Shown here: positions 17,006 to 28,898 of the stretch, piece after piece
Numbering within the stretch: position 1 is the first letter of the stretch
Layout of the letters: each line of letters starts with the position of its first letter
Source of the DNA: Actinomyces oris
Lineage (GTDB): Bacteria; Actinomycetota; Actinomycetes; Actinomycetales; Actinomycetaceae
Reading direction: 5' to 3'
Length of the DNA: 64,000 nt
NCBI RefSeq assembly: GCF_001553935.1
Contig: NZ_CP014232.1
Location: forward strand, 1,922,001 to 1,986,000
Position numbers and translations under genes: made by a program
The notes under the pieces: model-generated
Told to the model about the DNA's origin: nothing
What the model saw: the letters and a program-made list of their open reading frames with translations, nothing else
Database searches by the model: none

Positions 17006-17688
17006 GCCGGTGTCCCCGGGGCCTGGGCCGAGGCGCCGACGAGGGCGCGTCCGGAGGTGAGGGAGACCCTGGCCATCTGATCGGCGAGCTCGCGCATCTG
17101 CTGGTCCTGGGTGCTGGTGGAGACGACCCGACCGTAGAGGACGGCATCGAACAGGTGGGCGGCCTCGTACAGCGGGGACACCACCCGGTGCTCACCGAGG
17201 GCCCGGTGGGTGAGCGTGGCCGCCTCCAGCGCCGTCATGCCCGGGTACTCGTCGATGATCCCGCGTTCGTCGAGGGAACGGATGATGGCGCGGAAGCGTT
17301 CGACGACGGCGGTGGCGAAATCGGCCTGTACGGCCGCAGCGTCCGCGGCTCGGGTCAGGGTGTCGGCATCGCGGTCGTCGGTGAGCACCGACAACGACGG
17401 CGGCGTCACCACTCGGCGTGCCGAGGAGAGCCTGGTCAGCAGGAGGATCAGCAGCGCGATGCCGGCGGCGACGACGAGGACCACGATGAGCGTCGACACC
17501 CAGGGAGGAGCCCCGGGGACCATGCCGTCGGTATCGAAGAGCCCCCTGATCCAGCTCCAGAGCCGGTCCCACAGATCGTGATGATCGTGGTAGATCGGTC
17601 GGGAGAGCTCCCTGCCCGCGGCGCGCCGCGCCTCGTCGGCGTCGGGGGTCGCCGGGGTCTGCGCGCTGATCGTCCTGAGAGGTATCAC
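17002..17688 (-). CDS. DUF4129 domain membrane protein
   Basis: A 228-residue protein from GTG 17688. It has a soluble N-terminus with a Trp-rich DLWDRLWSWIRGLFD segment, one membrane helix at about 66-88, and the C-terminal DUF4129 domain (VVERFRAIIRSLDERGI, then TALEAATLTHRALG). DUF4129 domains occur with transglutaminase-like or MoxR systems; no reaction is known. It overlaps DUF4350 by four bases and lies 7 bp after the upstream membrane protein gene, giving a five-gene operon. Confidence 0.85.
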   Translation of the reverse strand: MIPLRTISAQTPATPDADEARRAAGRELSRPIYHDHHDLWDRLWSWIRGLFDTDGMVPGAPPWVSTLIVVLVVAAGIALLILLLTRLSSARRVVTPPSLSVLTDDRDADTLTRAADAAAVQADFATAVVERFRAIIRSLDERGIIDEYPGMTALEAATLTHRALGEHRVVSPLYEAAHLFDAVLYGRVVSTSTQDQQMRELADQMARVSLTSGRALVGASAQAPGTPA

Positions 17689-17695
17689 GACCGGC

Positions 17696-19036
17696 TCATA
17701 CCCCGGCGGCGTGACGCAGCTCGACGTCCAGGCCCTCGGAGCGCATCCGCAGGTCGGTGTACATGAGCGCGACCACGGCGGAGTCGAAGGGCTGGATCGC
17801 GGCCTGGATGAAGCTGTTGAGCAGCGTCGATGCCACCAAGATCGCGATGGTCATGTTCGGGGCGGCGTAGACGAGCCCCTGCATGACGAGGGACACGCCC
17901 TGAGACACGATCTGGACGGCGAAGAAGACGATGATGAAGGAGAGCAGGCGGATGCCGACGATCCGCCAGAAGTAGCCCCGTGTGAGGGTCCAGGAGCGGG
18001 ATATCCCCTCAAGGACGCCGATGTTCTCCAGGACCAGTGCCGCCGGTGCCAGGGACAGCTTGCATATCAGGGCGAAGGTCAACAGCCCGAGCACGGCGAT
18101 CACCGCCAGAATCGCCAGGATGGCGAGGATGATGGTCCCGGCGGAGTCCTCATCGGCCCCGTAGGCGATGATGTTCCCCAGGAGAGCCCAGCCGATGCCG
18201 AAGGCGATCGCTGTGACGACGGCGGTGATGACGGCGAGGATGAGCTCGATGAGGAGCGTCTGGCCGATGAGCGCCCACATTCTCGGCCGGGTGCGCCGCC
18301 ACACGTCGCTCAAGGACGCCTTACGGCCAAGAATGGTGCGTGAGACGGTCACGATGATCAGGCCGATGATGATCGAGGTGGCCAGCATGCTCAGCACGCC
18401 GGTCACGCCGAGCTGGATGAGCAGACCCACCAACGATGACCCGATGCTGTCCAGGTCGGTCTCTGAGAACTCAACCTTTCCGGATGTCAGGTCCGTCAGG
18501 CCGAGCCGGGACATGAACAGGGCGACGCTCCCGGCGGACAAGAGTCCTGTAATGCCCATCACTACCAGTGAGGGTATGAACATCGCCTTGGGGTTGGCGC
18601 GCAGGGACTCGAAGGCTCCCCCGAGGATCTCCCCGATGGACAGTGGCCGTAGCGGAATGATCGAGGGCTTGGGGGCCAGGACTGACGTGTAGCCGCCGTA
18701 GCCCGGGTATCCAGGGGCACCAGGGGCTCCTGGGTACCCGGGGTCTCCCGAGGTGCTGGGGTAGGGAGTGTTGCCGGGGCCCGAGGAGCCTGGGTAGCCC
18801 GGCTGGCCCACCGGTGGCGTGTGGTAGCCGCCGTAGCCGGGGTACTGGGAGCTTGGTGCTGAGCCCGGTGCTGAGCCCGGTGCCGGGTAGGAGGGAGCCT
18901 CGGTGAAGGCTCCGGCGTCGGGGGCCTGCCACCCATCCTGAGCGCCTCCGGTGCCGGGGCTGCCGGAGGTGGCGGGGGCCTCGCGGCCCGGAACGTCGCT
19001 CGGACCGCTGCCGTCAGGGGGGAACTCGGTACTCAT
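17696..19036 (-). CDS. Multi-pass membrane protein with Pro/Gly/Tyr-rich N-terminus
   Basis: A 446-residue protein. Residues 1-115 are disordered, with repeated PGYPG and GYGGY motifs and an APGSAPGSAP stretch encoded by tandem 12-bp units at 18855-18878. Residues 120-430 carry six or so hydrophobic segments, starting with the conserved block IPLRPLSIGEILGGAFESLR. This layout resembles glycerophosphodiester phosphodiesterase membrane-domain (GPDPase_memb) proteins of actinobacteria, which lack the catalytic domain. It is the first gene of the minus-strand operon with DUF4129, DUF4350, MoxR and DUF58. The cytoplasmic tail may be an interaction platform; that is inference. The 280 bp upstream is shared with mtrA. 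Confidence 0.8.
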   Translation of the reverse strand: MSTEFPPDGSGPSDVPGREAPATSGSPGTGGAQDGWQAPDAGAFTEAPSYPAPGSAPGSAPSSQYPGYGGYHTPPVGQPGYPGSSGPGNTPYPSTSGDPGYPGAPGAPGYPGYGGYTSVLAPKPSIIPLRPLSIGEILGGAFESLRANPKAMFIPSLVVMGITGLLSAGSVALFMSRLGLTDLTSGKVEFSETDLDSIGSSLVGLLIQLGVTGVLSMLATSIIIGLIIVTVSRTILGRKASLSDVWRRTRPRMWALIGQTLLIELILAVITAVVTAIAFGIGWALLGNIIAYGADEDSAGTIILAILAILAVIAVLGLLTFALICKLSLAPAALVLENIGVLEGISRSWTLTRGYFWRIVGIRLLSFIIVFFAVQIVSQGVSLVMQGLVYAAPNMTIAILVASTLLNSFIQAAIQPFDSAVVALMYTDLRMRSEGLDVELRHAAGV

Positions 19037-19316
19037 AAGCCCATGCTGTCATGTTCGGCCGTCGTCGTGCCCTCCCCCTGGAGGAGGAGATATGCCGCTG
19101 GGGCTGTGTGGGGGGGCGGCAGGAGTGCCCGGGGTGGTTCTGGGGGTGGGCTGTGAAGATCACGGTTCGGCCGCAATATTCCCGGCTTCCGGGCGTGCTG
19201 ACGCCGGTTTTTCCCGTAACTGAGGGGATTCTCTTAATTTCCTGGGGAAACTGTGGGCGCCGCCTCGGTGGCCTGGATGTCCCTCGGGTCCTGGGGCTCA
19301 TGCCAAGATACGGGCT

Positions 19317-19997
19317 ATGAGCACGCGCATTCTGGTCGTCGACGACGATGCATCCCTGGCCGAGATGATCGGTATCATGCTGGAGTCGGAGAGCTACACG
19401 CCCACACTTTGTCATGACGGGGCCAAGGCCCTGGACGCCTTCCATGAGGTCAACCCCGATCTGGTCCTGCTCGACCTCATGCTTCCGGGGCTCGACGGCG
19501 TCGAGATCTGCCGGCTCATCCGCTCCGAGTCCGACGTGCCGATCATCATGCTGACCGCGCGGACTGACACGCAGGACGTCGTCGCCGGCCTTGAGGCCGG
19601 TGCGGATGACTACGTGACCAAGCCCTTCAAGTCCAAGGAGCTGCTGGCCCGCGTCTCCACCCGTCTGCGCCGCACCAACCCCGGTGCGGCCGAGCACGTG
19701 CGTGCCGGGGACCTCGACATCGACGTCGCCGGTCACCAGGTCAAGCGCGGAGAGTCGGTCATCTCCCTGACGCCGCTGGAGTTCGAGCTGCTGGTGACCC
19801 TGGCCCGCTCGCCGTGGAAGGTCTTCACCCGTGAGGAGCTCCTCAGTCAGGTGTGGGGCTACCAGCACCCGGCTGACACCCGTCTGGTCAATGTTCACGT
19901 TCAGCGCCTGCGGGCCAAGATCGAGAAGGACCCCGAGCGTCCCTCGATCGTGGTGACGGTGCGCGGTGTCGGCTACAGGGTCGGCGAATCCGCGTGA
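19317..19997 (+). CDS. mtrA: Response regulator MtrA
   Basis: A 226-residue OmpR/PhoB-class regulator. The receiver has DDD at 10-12, the phosphoacceptor Asp53 in LVLLDLMLPGLDG, a Thr in IIMLTART and Lys in YVTKPF. The C-terminal winged helix includes ISLTPLEFELLVTLARSP and VHVQRLRAKIE. Sequence and the mtrA-mtrB-lpqB order identify MtrA, which in actinobacteria controls cell wall remodelling and coordinates division with replication. The 280-bp upstream region holds a single GTAAC (19217-19221), half of a typical MtrA site, so autoregulation cannot be claimed. Confidence 0.96.
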   Translation: MSTRILVVDDDASLAEMIGIMLESESYTPTLCHDGAKALDAFHEVNPDLVLLDLMLPGLDGVEICRLIRSESDVPIIMLTARTDTQDVVAGLEAGADDYVTKPFKSKELLARVSTRLRRTNPGAAEHVRAGDLDIDVAGHQVKRGESVISLTPLEFELLVTLARSPWKVFTREELLSQVWGYQHPADTRLVNVHVQRLRAKIEKDPERPSIVVTVRGVGYRVGESA

Positions 19998-20022
19998 GCG
20001 ACCGCGCATCGGGCGCCATACA

Positions 20023-21915
20023 ATGAACCCGATGCGTAATTCAGGGGGCACGTCGATGGGTTCATCGGTGGGCACCGCGGAGGAGGGCCTGGTCCGGCGT
20101 CTTCCTCTGCCGGGGCTGCTGCGCCGCAGCCTGGAGGTGCGCATGGTGTGCACCGCCACCGTCATTGGTCTGCTTCTCATCGTGCTGCTGCTGACCTTCG
20201 TGACCGACCGGATCCGTTCCGAGGTGTTCGCCGATCAGCGCGACGTCATCCTCGCCGACGCCGCGCTGCGTGCCAGCGTCGCCCAGGCCGAGTTCGACTC
20301 CACCACGGCAGTCACCGTTGACGAGGTCTCGGCCGCCGCGGAGCGACAGGTCAACGGGGCCAAGAACTCGATCTCCTCCTCCGGCGGGGTGGGGGTTCTC
20401 ATGCTGCGCAACCAGGAGGAGACCTCGACGACGGTCGTTAACGACCTGGAGACCGACACCCGCCTGCGCTCCCTCATCACCAGTGAGATGTCCCGGGCCC
20501 TCGACGAGGGCGGGGCTCGCACCCAGTACTGGCAGTCGGTGGCGGTACCCAATGATGAGGGCGGCACGGATCCGGGGCTCATCGTGGGGACCCGGGTGAG
20601 TCTGCCCCTGGCCGGGGAGTACGACCTCTACCTCGTCTACAGCCTGGCCAGTGAGCAGCGCATCGTCTCTCTGGCGTCGCGCAACATCACCATCGGGGGA
20701 CTGGGCTTCCTGGCCATCCTCATCGTCGTGGTGTGGGCCTTCACCAGATGGGTGCTCAGTCCCGTGCGGCACACCGCCCGGGCCGCTGAGCGGCTGGCCT
20801 CCGGGCTGCTGGCCGAGCGGTTGAGCATCCAGGGGGAGGATGAGATATCCACCCTGGCCAGGTCCTTCAACCACATGGCGACCTCGCTGGAGGACCAGAT
20901 CGAGCGCCTGGAGTCCCTGTCCAAGGTGCAGCGTCTCTTCGTCTCTGACGTCTCCCACGAGCTGCGCACCCCGCTGGCCTCGATCCGCCTGGCCACCGAG
21001 CAGATCCAGGACGCGCGCGAGGAGATCTCCGATCCCTTCGCCCTGCGCAGCATCCAGGTCCTGTCCAACTCGGTGGACCGCTTCGAGACCATGCTTACCG
21101 ACCTGCTGGACATCTCCCGCATCGACTCCGGGAACGTCAAGCTCCGGCTGGAGGAGAGCGACCTCGCCCAGGTGGTCGACACCGTCATCGAGACCACTCA
21201 GTTCCACTTCGATGCCACCGGCACCGAGCTGCGCCTCCACCTCCCCGAGGAACCGGCCACCGCGGAGATCGATGTCACCAGGGTCGAGCGCATCATCCGC
21301 AACCTCGTGGTCAACGCGCTCGAGCACGGTGAGGGCAAGCCGATGGACGTCACCGTTGCCGTGGACGCCGACGCGGTGGCGGTGCGGGTGCGCGACCACG
21401 GCATCGGCATGAGCCCCGACGTCGTCGCCAAGGTCTTCGACCGCTTCTACCGAGCCGACCCCTCGCGCAAGCGCAGCCTGGGGGGGACCGGTCTGGGACT
21501 GTCCATCGCCATGGAGGACGCCCGTCTGCACGGCGGTCGCCTGTCTGCCTGGGGGTGGCCGGCTGACGGCTCCTCCTTCCTGCTGGTCCTTCCCCGCACC
21601 CAGGGGCCCGACGGCGGTCCTGGCCGCCTCAGTGGCCCCGGGCCGCTCGAGCTCGTCCCGCAGGACGCGCCCGCGGTGGCCCGCGCCGGCATCCCCATCG
21701 ACGAGGAGTCCCCCTTCTCCCCGGTCGGCCCCTTGGGGCCCGCGCCCGCCACCCGCCGGGCGCGCCAGAGCGTCGTCCTGGGTGACATCCCCCTGGCCGG
21801 GGAGAGCCATGACGCGGTCACCGAGGACGTCGGTCGGGTCGTCGTCGTCCTTCCCGGCCAGGAGCCCGCCACCCGTACACCCGAGGAGACTGAGGAAGAG
21901 GGGTGGCGCCGATGA
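20023..21915 (+). CDS. mtrB: Sensor histidine kinase MtrB
   Basis: A 630-residue membrane kinase partnered with MtrA. The first membrane helix lies near residues 40-62, followed by an extracytoplasmic sensor region, a second helix near 225-250, then HAMP. HisKA has the phosphoacceptor His312 in FVSDVSHELRTPL, and the ATPase domain has the N box NLVVNALEHGEG and the G2 box GGTGLGLSIA. A C-terminal tail of roughly 110 residues, rich in Pro and Glu, extends past the kinase core. Start at ATG 20023 is 25 bp after the mtrA stop; ATG 20032 and 20056 are alternatives. The stop overlaps the lpqB start. Confidence 0.94.
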   Translation: MNPMRNSGGTSMGSSVGTAEEGLVRRLPLPGLLRRSLEVRMVCTATVIGLLLIVLLLTFVTDRIRSEVFADQRDVILADAALRASVAQAEFDSTTAVTVDEVSAAAERQVNGAKNSISSSGGVGVLMLRNQEETSTTVVNDLETDTRLRSLITSEMSRALDEGGARTQYWQSVAVPNDEGGTDPGLIVGTRVSLPLAGEYDLYLVYSLASEQRIVSLASRNITIGGLGFLAILIVVVWAFTRWVLSPVRHTARAAERLASGLLAERLSIQGEDEISTLARSFNHMATSLEDQIERLESLSKVQRLFVSDVSHELRTPLASIRLATEQIQDAREEISDPFALRSIQVLSNSVDRFETMLTDLLDISRIDSGNVKLRLEESDLAQVVDTVIETTQFHFDATGTELRLHLPEEPATAEIDVTRVERIIRNLVVNALEHGEGKPMDVTVAVDADAVAVRVRDHGIGMSPDVVAKVFDRFYRADPSRKRSLGGTGLGLSIAMEDARLHGGRLSAWGWPADGSSFLLVLPRTQGPDGGPGRLSGPGPLELVPQDAPAVARAGIPIDEESPFSPVGPLGPAPATRRARQSVVLGDIPLAGESHDAVTEDVGRVVVVLPGQEPATRTPEETEEEGWRR

Positions 21916-23717
21916 CGCAGCCGATGAACCGTGACGCGTTCACCCAGGGGTGCGGGCCCGCCGAGACCGCCGAGACCGCCGAGACCGCCGAGCCCACCGA
22001 CTCCATCGGGGCCCTGAGGGTGGCCCCGTCCCGTCTGTCGCGACGTGGCGCGCTGGGACTGCTCTCGGCCACGGCCGCCGGAGTGCTGGCCGGCTGCACG
22101 GCGCTCCCGAGCTCCAGCGGCGTCACCCGCTCCGGGGTGGCCGCCTCTGACACCAATGCCCTCATCGAGACCGCGCCCGGACCGGGTGAGGGGGACTCGG
22201 CCGAGGACATTGTCAATGGCTTCCTGCGTGCCGCCATCGCGGGGTTCTCCGACGACTTCGCCACCGCCAAGCAGTTCCTCAGCGATCACGCCGTCGCGCA
22301 GTGGAAGCCCCTGGAGACGGTGAGCGCCTACAGCGGGTCGACTGAGCCGCAGGTCTCGGTGGCGGCCAACGGCTCCTTCACGGTGACCTCCGGGCAGGTG
22401 GGGGTGCTCAACTCCCTGGGTGTCTTCACCCCCGCCCCGGAGGGGAGCACCTATGCCGGCGAGTTCTCCCTGGCCACCAACTCCACCGGGCAGTGGCGCA
22501 TCGTCGGACTGCCCCAGGGCATCCTGCTGCCCTTCTCCCGACTCATGCAGAACTTCGCCGTCAGCTCCCTGGCCTTCCTATCCAGGGACCGGTCCAGGTT
22601 CGTTCCCGAGCTGAGGTGGTACCCGCGCGCCTCGCAGGCCGACTCCCTGGTCTCCGGGCTGCTGGCCGGGCCCTCGGAATGGCTGGCGAAGGGGGCCTCC
22701 AGCCTCATCCCGCGCAACGCCGAGCGGGCGGGGCGGGGGGTCGTCGTCGAGGGCGGCACCGCCACCGTCCACCTGAGCGCGGACTCCGACCCCGCCTCGG
22801 AGGACGCCCGTGGGCTCATGGTGGCCCAGATCGAGCAGAGCCTCGTCCAGATCAGCGGTATCGACCACGTGCGAGTGCTCGCCGGCACCGTCGATCTCGG
22901 CGCCCCCGCCCAGCTGACGCCCATGGCCCCCGAGGTCGGAGGCATTGTGGGCATGTCGGAGGGCTCCGTCGTGCGCGGCACAGGGGCCAGACGCATCACC
23001 CTGGCCAGTGACCGAGTCCTGGGGACCAGTGATGCCCGCAGCCCGAGCCTGGGGGCCGACGGGGCCGTCTACGCGTTGTCGGCCTCCAGCCTGCTGCGCC
23101 TACCCCGAGGGCAGGAGTCCGCCAGCGTCATCCTCTCGGTGGGGGATCCCTCCGCGGGCGCCGGCGGACTGGGGGCGCCGATGGGTGACCGGCACGGCTG
23201 GGCCTGGTTGCTGGCCGAGGGACGGCTGACCGCCGTCAACGGCTCGGGGCAGCGGGCCACTCTGGAGTCCTCCTGGCTGCAGGACGGCGCGGTCACGGCC
23301 TTCGACCTGTCCGTGGAGTCCGAGCGGATCGCCGTGCGGCGAACCGACGGACGGGTCGCCGTCGCCGTCATCATCAGAGACCAGGACGGCCGTCCTACCG
23401 GGCTGGGGCCGGCGCTGGAGATGCCCCGCGCCAGTGGGGCGGGCACGAGCGGACTGTCCTGGTGCGCCCCCAACGCCGTGTGCGTCCTGGCCACTGCCGG
23501 CACCGAGGGCGGGGGCGTGCCGGAGGTGCGTCTGGTCCAGGTCGGCGGGGCGGTCAACACGCTGGTCGGGGTGCGCGGGGCCCGCTCGGTCATCTCCGAC
23601 CGCTCCGAGGAGTCCCTCCTCATCATCGACGAGGGCGGGCAGACCTGGCAGCGTCGTGGGGCGATGTGGCGGGTGCTCACCTCCGAGGTCTCCGACCCCT
23701 CCTTCCCCCTGCCCTGA
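21912..23717 (+). CDS. lpqB: Lipoprotein LpqB, MtrAB accessory
   Basis: A 601-residue lipoprotein from ATG 21912, overlapping the mtrB stop as ATGA. The signal has a twin-arginine-like SRLSRRGALGLL segment and the lipobox LAGC with the lipidated Cys62, so Tat export is possible. Three copies of an Ala-Glu-Thr unit (residues about 17-27) lie before the signal, encoded by perfect 9-bp repeats at 21961-21992. A GerMN domain (about 190-320, WYPRASQADSLVSGLLAGPS) and a C-terminal beta-propeller follow. LpqB interacts with the MtrB sensor domain and modulates its activity in mycobacteria and streptomycetes. Confidence 0.94.
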   Translation: MTQPMNRDAFTQGCGPAETAETAETAEPTDSIGALRVAPSRLSRRGALGLLSATAAGVLAGCTALPSSSGVTRSGVAASDTNALIETAPGPGEGDSAEDIVNGFLRAAIAGFSDDFATAKQFLSDHAVAQWKPLETVSAYSGSTEPQVSVAANGSFTVTSGQVGVLNSLGVFTPAPEGSTYAGEFSLATNSTGQWRIVGLPQGILLPFSRLMQNFAVSSLAFLSRDRSRFVPELRWYPRASQADSLVSGLLAGPSEWLAKGASSLIPRNAERAGRGVVVEGGTATVHLSADSDPASEDARGLMVAQIEQSLVQISGIDHVRVLAGTVDLGAPAQLTPMAPEVGGIVGMSEGSVVRGTGARRITLASDRVLGTSDARSPSLGADGAVYALSASSLLRLPRGQESASVILSVGDPSAGAGGLGAPMGDRHGWAWLLAEGRLTAVNGSGQRATLESSWLQDGAVTAFDLSVESERIAVRRTDGRVAVAVIIRDQDGRPTGLGPALEMPRASGAGTSGLSWCAPNAVCVLATAGTEGGGVPEVRLVQVGGAVNTLVGVRGARSVISDRSEESLLIIDEGGQTWQRRGAMWRVLTSEVSDPSFPLP

Positions 23718-23777
23718 CCCGCTCGCGCCACCACCTGCCGCGCGCCTCGTGCCCCGCGACGCCTTCCACACGCAGTT

Positions 23778-23838
23778 CCGGGTGCTCCCGGTCGGTCATG
23801 ACCATGGAGCACCCGGATATCAGGGGTGGATCACCCTG
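23778..23838. terminator. Double hairpin between convergent lpqB and hpf
   Basis: CCGGGTGCTCC (23778-23788) pairs perfectly with GGAGCACCCGG (23806-23816), and the 17-base loop itself contains the palindrome GGTCATGACC. A second small hairpin follows at 23821-23838 (CAGGGGTG with CACCCTG). Neither has a T tract, as is common in GC-rich actinobacteria. The position suits bidirectional termination. Confidence 0.6.
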
Positions 23839-23858
23839 TGCCGCGGGGTCGGACGGGG

Positions 23859-24509
23859 CTACAGCACCTGGGCGTCCAGGCGGATGACGCCGTAGGTCCA
23901 CCCGTGACGGTGATAGACGGCGCAGGGCTGCTTGGAGGACTTCTCGATGAACAGGTAGAAGGGGTGTCCCACGAGCTCCATCTGGTAGAGGGCCTCGTCA
24001 ACGGTCATCGGCCTGGCCTCGTGCAGCTTCTGACGCACGATCACCGGGGAGTCGCCGAGCTGCGCCTCAACGGCGACACCCGGCTCAGTGGGCGCAGAGG
24101 GGGAGTCCTCGATCGGTGCGTCACCGGTGTCGGGGACGAGGGCCTCCTCCACTCCGGGAGCTGCCTGGAGATCCTCATTCGGTGCGGCCACGGTGTGGCG
24201 GCGGTGGTGGTCCTTCTTGCGGTCCCTGGCCCGGCGAAGGCGCTCGGTCAGCTTGCCCATGGCGATATCAAAAGCGGCGAAGCGGTCCGATGAGGAGGCC
24301 TCCGCCCGGATGATCGGGCCCTTGGAGACGACAGTTATCTCCACTCTCTCAGCGGTGTCGGCCTGGCGCGGGTTGCGCTCGTGGGTGACCTCCACCTCGA
24401 CGCGCTGGACCCGGGGGTCGAACTGCTCAACCTTGACGGCCTTGTCCTCGACGTAGTCGCGCAGGCGAGAGCTGATCTCGGCGTTACGACCGACGACGGT
24501 GATATCCAT
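23859..24509 (-). CDS. hpf: Ribosome hibernation promoting factor, long form
   Basis: A 216-residue protein. The N-terminal ribosome-binding domain begins MDITVVGRNAEISSRLRDYV and continues with VEVEVTHERNPRQADTAERVE. A variable linker (about 115-150) leads to the C-terminal dimerisation domain IVRQKLHEARPMTVDEALYQ with GHPFYLFIE. Long-form HPF pairs 70S ribosomes into inactive 100S dimers in stationary phase or hypoxia. The ATG at 24509 is preceded by AGAAAGAGG; the frame extends upstream without family similarity. It lies between lpqB and secA as in mycobacteria. A 216-bp gap separates it from the ComF-like gene, enough for its own promoter. Confidence 0.94.
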   Translation of the reverse strand: MDITVVGRNAEISSRLRDYVEDKAVKVEQFDPRVQRVEVEVTHERNPRQADTAERVEITVVSKGPIIRAEASSSDRFAAFDIAMGKLTERLRRARDRKKDHHRRHTVAAPNEDLQAAPGVEEALVPDTGDAPIEDSPSAPTEPGVAVEAQLGDSPVIVRQKLHEARPMTVDEALYQMELVGHPFYLFIEKSSKQPCAVYHRHGWTYGVIRLDAQVL

Positions 24510-24725
24510 GGTGGAACCTCTTTCTGGGCTCGTGGGCCGGCCCTGACGGGCCGTGTGCGACAAGTACCCGCCACATCTCACAGCGGGTTCGGGACTGGTG
24601 TCATCACCTCCTGATCACCTCGTGAGGGCCCTCAGGCACCGAGGCAGGAATCCGGTCGACTGTCCTTGTCGGCCCCGGGAACCGCCTGTGCGTTGTGCCA
24701 CATAAGGTACACCATGTGGGACCGT

Positions 24726-25649
24726 TCACGCCTCCCTTTCGTGCGCGCCGCGCCCGGAAGAACCCTCCTGATCGCCGCAGGCGGACAAATCCAGATCTTC
24801 CGGATCCATGGTCAACGCAGATGCAGTGTCGTCTCGTGGTTGGCGGGAGGGGCCGGTCGGTACCGAGATACGCGCATGTGCCGGGGGTGGGGCGGCACTG
24901 AGCGTCAGCGCACCCAGAACCCGTCCGCCGCCCGCCCGTAGCGCCCGGGCGCAGGCGCCCAGAGTGGCCCCGGTGGTCACGACGTCGTCGACCAGCAGGA
25001 TCGGTAGGCCGGTGACGGCGGCCAGCAGGCGCGGAGCCTCGGCGCGGTTACCCCGCCGCTGGCGGGCGGATCGGCCCGCCTGGTGCGTCCCGCCGCCCCG
25101 ACGGCGCAGCAGGTCCGTGCTCAGCACGAGCGCCGCGGGGCACTGCTCGGCCCACTGCGCGCAGATCCCGCGGGTGAGAGCATCGGCCAGGCGGGCCGCC
25201 ACCAGGCGGCCGCGTAGACGGCGCACGATCCCGGAGGGCGCCGGGACCACGAGCAGCGCCCGCGCGTCCTGGGGCGAGTCGGCCCAGACCTCCTCCGACG
25301 GGTGTCTCAGCGCCCACCAGCGCCCCAGGCGCCGACCGGAGTGGGCCATCGCCTCCGACAGGTCCTCCCGAGCGCCGTTCTTCCACCCCAGCACCATGGT
25401 GCGCACCGGCCCGGTGTAGGAGGCCAGGGCCCAGATGTCCAGGTCTCCGGCGGCGTCAGCGTGCTCCACGGCGAAGGGATCGGCCTCGAGCAGCTCCCGG
25501 CACTGCGGGCACAGCGCCGTCTCCCAGCGTCCGCAGCCCGCACAGCTGTTCGGCAGCCCCAGGGACAGGGCCGGGGAGAAATGCTCCGTCAGGCCCAGCG
25601 GCAGGCCAAGTGTGGTGGGACGTCGGGGCTGGCGGCAGTGGTGCTTCAT
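24726..25649 (-). CDS. ComF family phosphoribosyltransferase-like protein
   Basis: A 307-residue protein from ATG 25649, with a GAGGA site upstream. The N-terminus carries two Cys pairs (Cys36/Cys39 and Cys47/Cys50, in NSCAGCG and LCPQCREL), the zinc-finger-like start of ComF proteins. The PRPP-binding loop ILLVDDVVTTGATL lies near residues 225-240, and TGPVRTMVLGWKNGAREDL matches the conserved ComF middle region. The last 40 residues are low-complexity. ComF proteins are linked to DNA uptake in naturally competent bacteria, but in actinobacteria a gene at this mtrAB-lpqB-hpf-secA position is common without shown competence. The role remains unproven. Confidence 0.85.
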   Translation of the reverse strand: MKHHCRQPRRPTTLGLPLGLTEHFSPALSLGLPNSCAGCGRWETALCPQCRELLEADPFAVEHADAAGDLDIWALASYTGPVRTMVLGWKNGAREDLSEAMAHSGRRLGRWWALRHPSEEVWADSPQDARALLVVPAPSGIVRRLRGRLVAARLADALTRGICAQWAEQCPAALVLSTDLLRRRGGGTHQAGRSARQRRGNRAEAPRLLAAVTGLPILLVDDVVTTGATLGACARALRAGGGRVLGALTLSAAPPPAHARISVPTGPSRQPRDDTASALTMDPEDLDLSACGDQEGSSGRGAHEREA

Positions 25650-25846
25650 GTCCTCACTGTGACGCAGGCGGAACCTTCCCGCTCCTGGCGGCAATCGTTG
25701 TCCACACGCCGAGGGGGCGGCCGTCGTCGTTGTCCCCTGTGGCCTCGTGCCCCACCTGTGTCCTCGGTGGGAAGAATCTCGGTGCTGGAAAGACCTGCGC
25801 CCAGCGAGGTCCACTAGAGTACGGAGGCAGGTAGCCGGTGAGACCT

Positions 25847-25912
25847 GAGCCGATACCGAGCCGATCCTGGGCCGAATCCGAGTCGATGTCGAGTTGATTG
25901 CGAGTCGATTCC
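25847..25912 (+). repeat. Six tandem 11-bp repeats upstream of secA
   Basis: Copies start at 25847, 25858, 25869, 25880, 25891 and 25902, exactly 11 bp apart, with consensus GAGYCGATNCC; the third is the most divergent (GGGCCGAATCC). The array ends 78 bp before the secA start, inside the 341-bp gap 25650-25990 that otherwise shows no gene. Eleven base pairs is close to one helical turn, so all copies present the same DNA face. A short open frame (GTG 25838 to TGA 25897, 19 codons, with GGAGG at 25823) overlaps the array and is an alternative reading. Confidence 0.75.
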
Positions 25913-25990
25913 GGGGCGGCCGACTCGACCGACACGGCCTGCGTCTCATCGTCGCTCTTCGCAATCTGACGTCCCAAGGGAGAATGCAGC

Positions 25991-28825
<2,835 letters not shown>

Positions 28826-28855
28826 GGCTCAGCGAGAGCAGACACGACTGTCGAG

Positions 28856-28898
28856 GATCCCGTCGGAATCCGGCGACCAAGCCGGTTCCGACGGGATC
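28856..28898. terminator. Strong hairpin after secA
   Basis: The left arm 28856-28874 and right arm 28881-28898 pair over 18 bp (GATCCCGTCGGAA and CCGGC on the left, one bulged T) around a 6-base loop. There is no T tract. It lies between secA and a convergent gene whose stop codon touches the right arm, so it probably serves both directions. Confidence 0.7.

Noticed and set aside
18855..18878. Tandem 12-bp repeats as a separate repeat element
   Set aside because: They lie in frame within the Pro/Gly-rich N-terminus of a membrane protein and simply encode Gly-Ser-Ala-Pro repeats.
20062..21810. A 582-codon open frame antisense to mtrB
   Set aside because: No domain; mtrB on the other strand has all kinase motifs.
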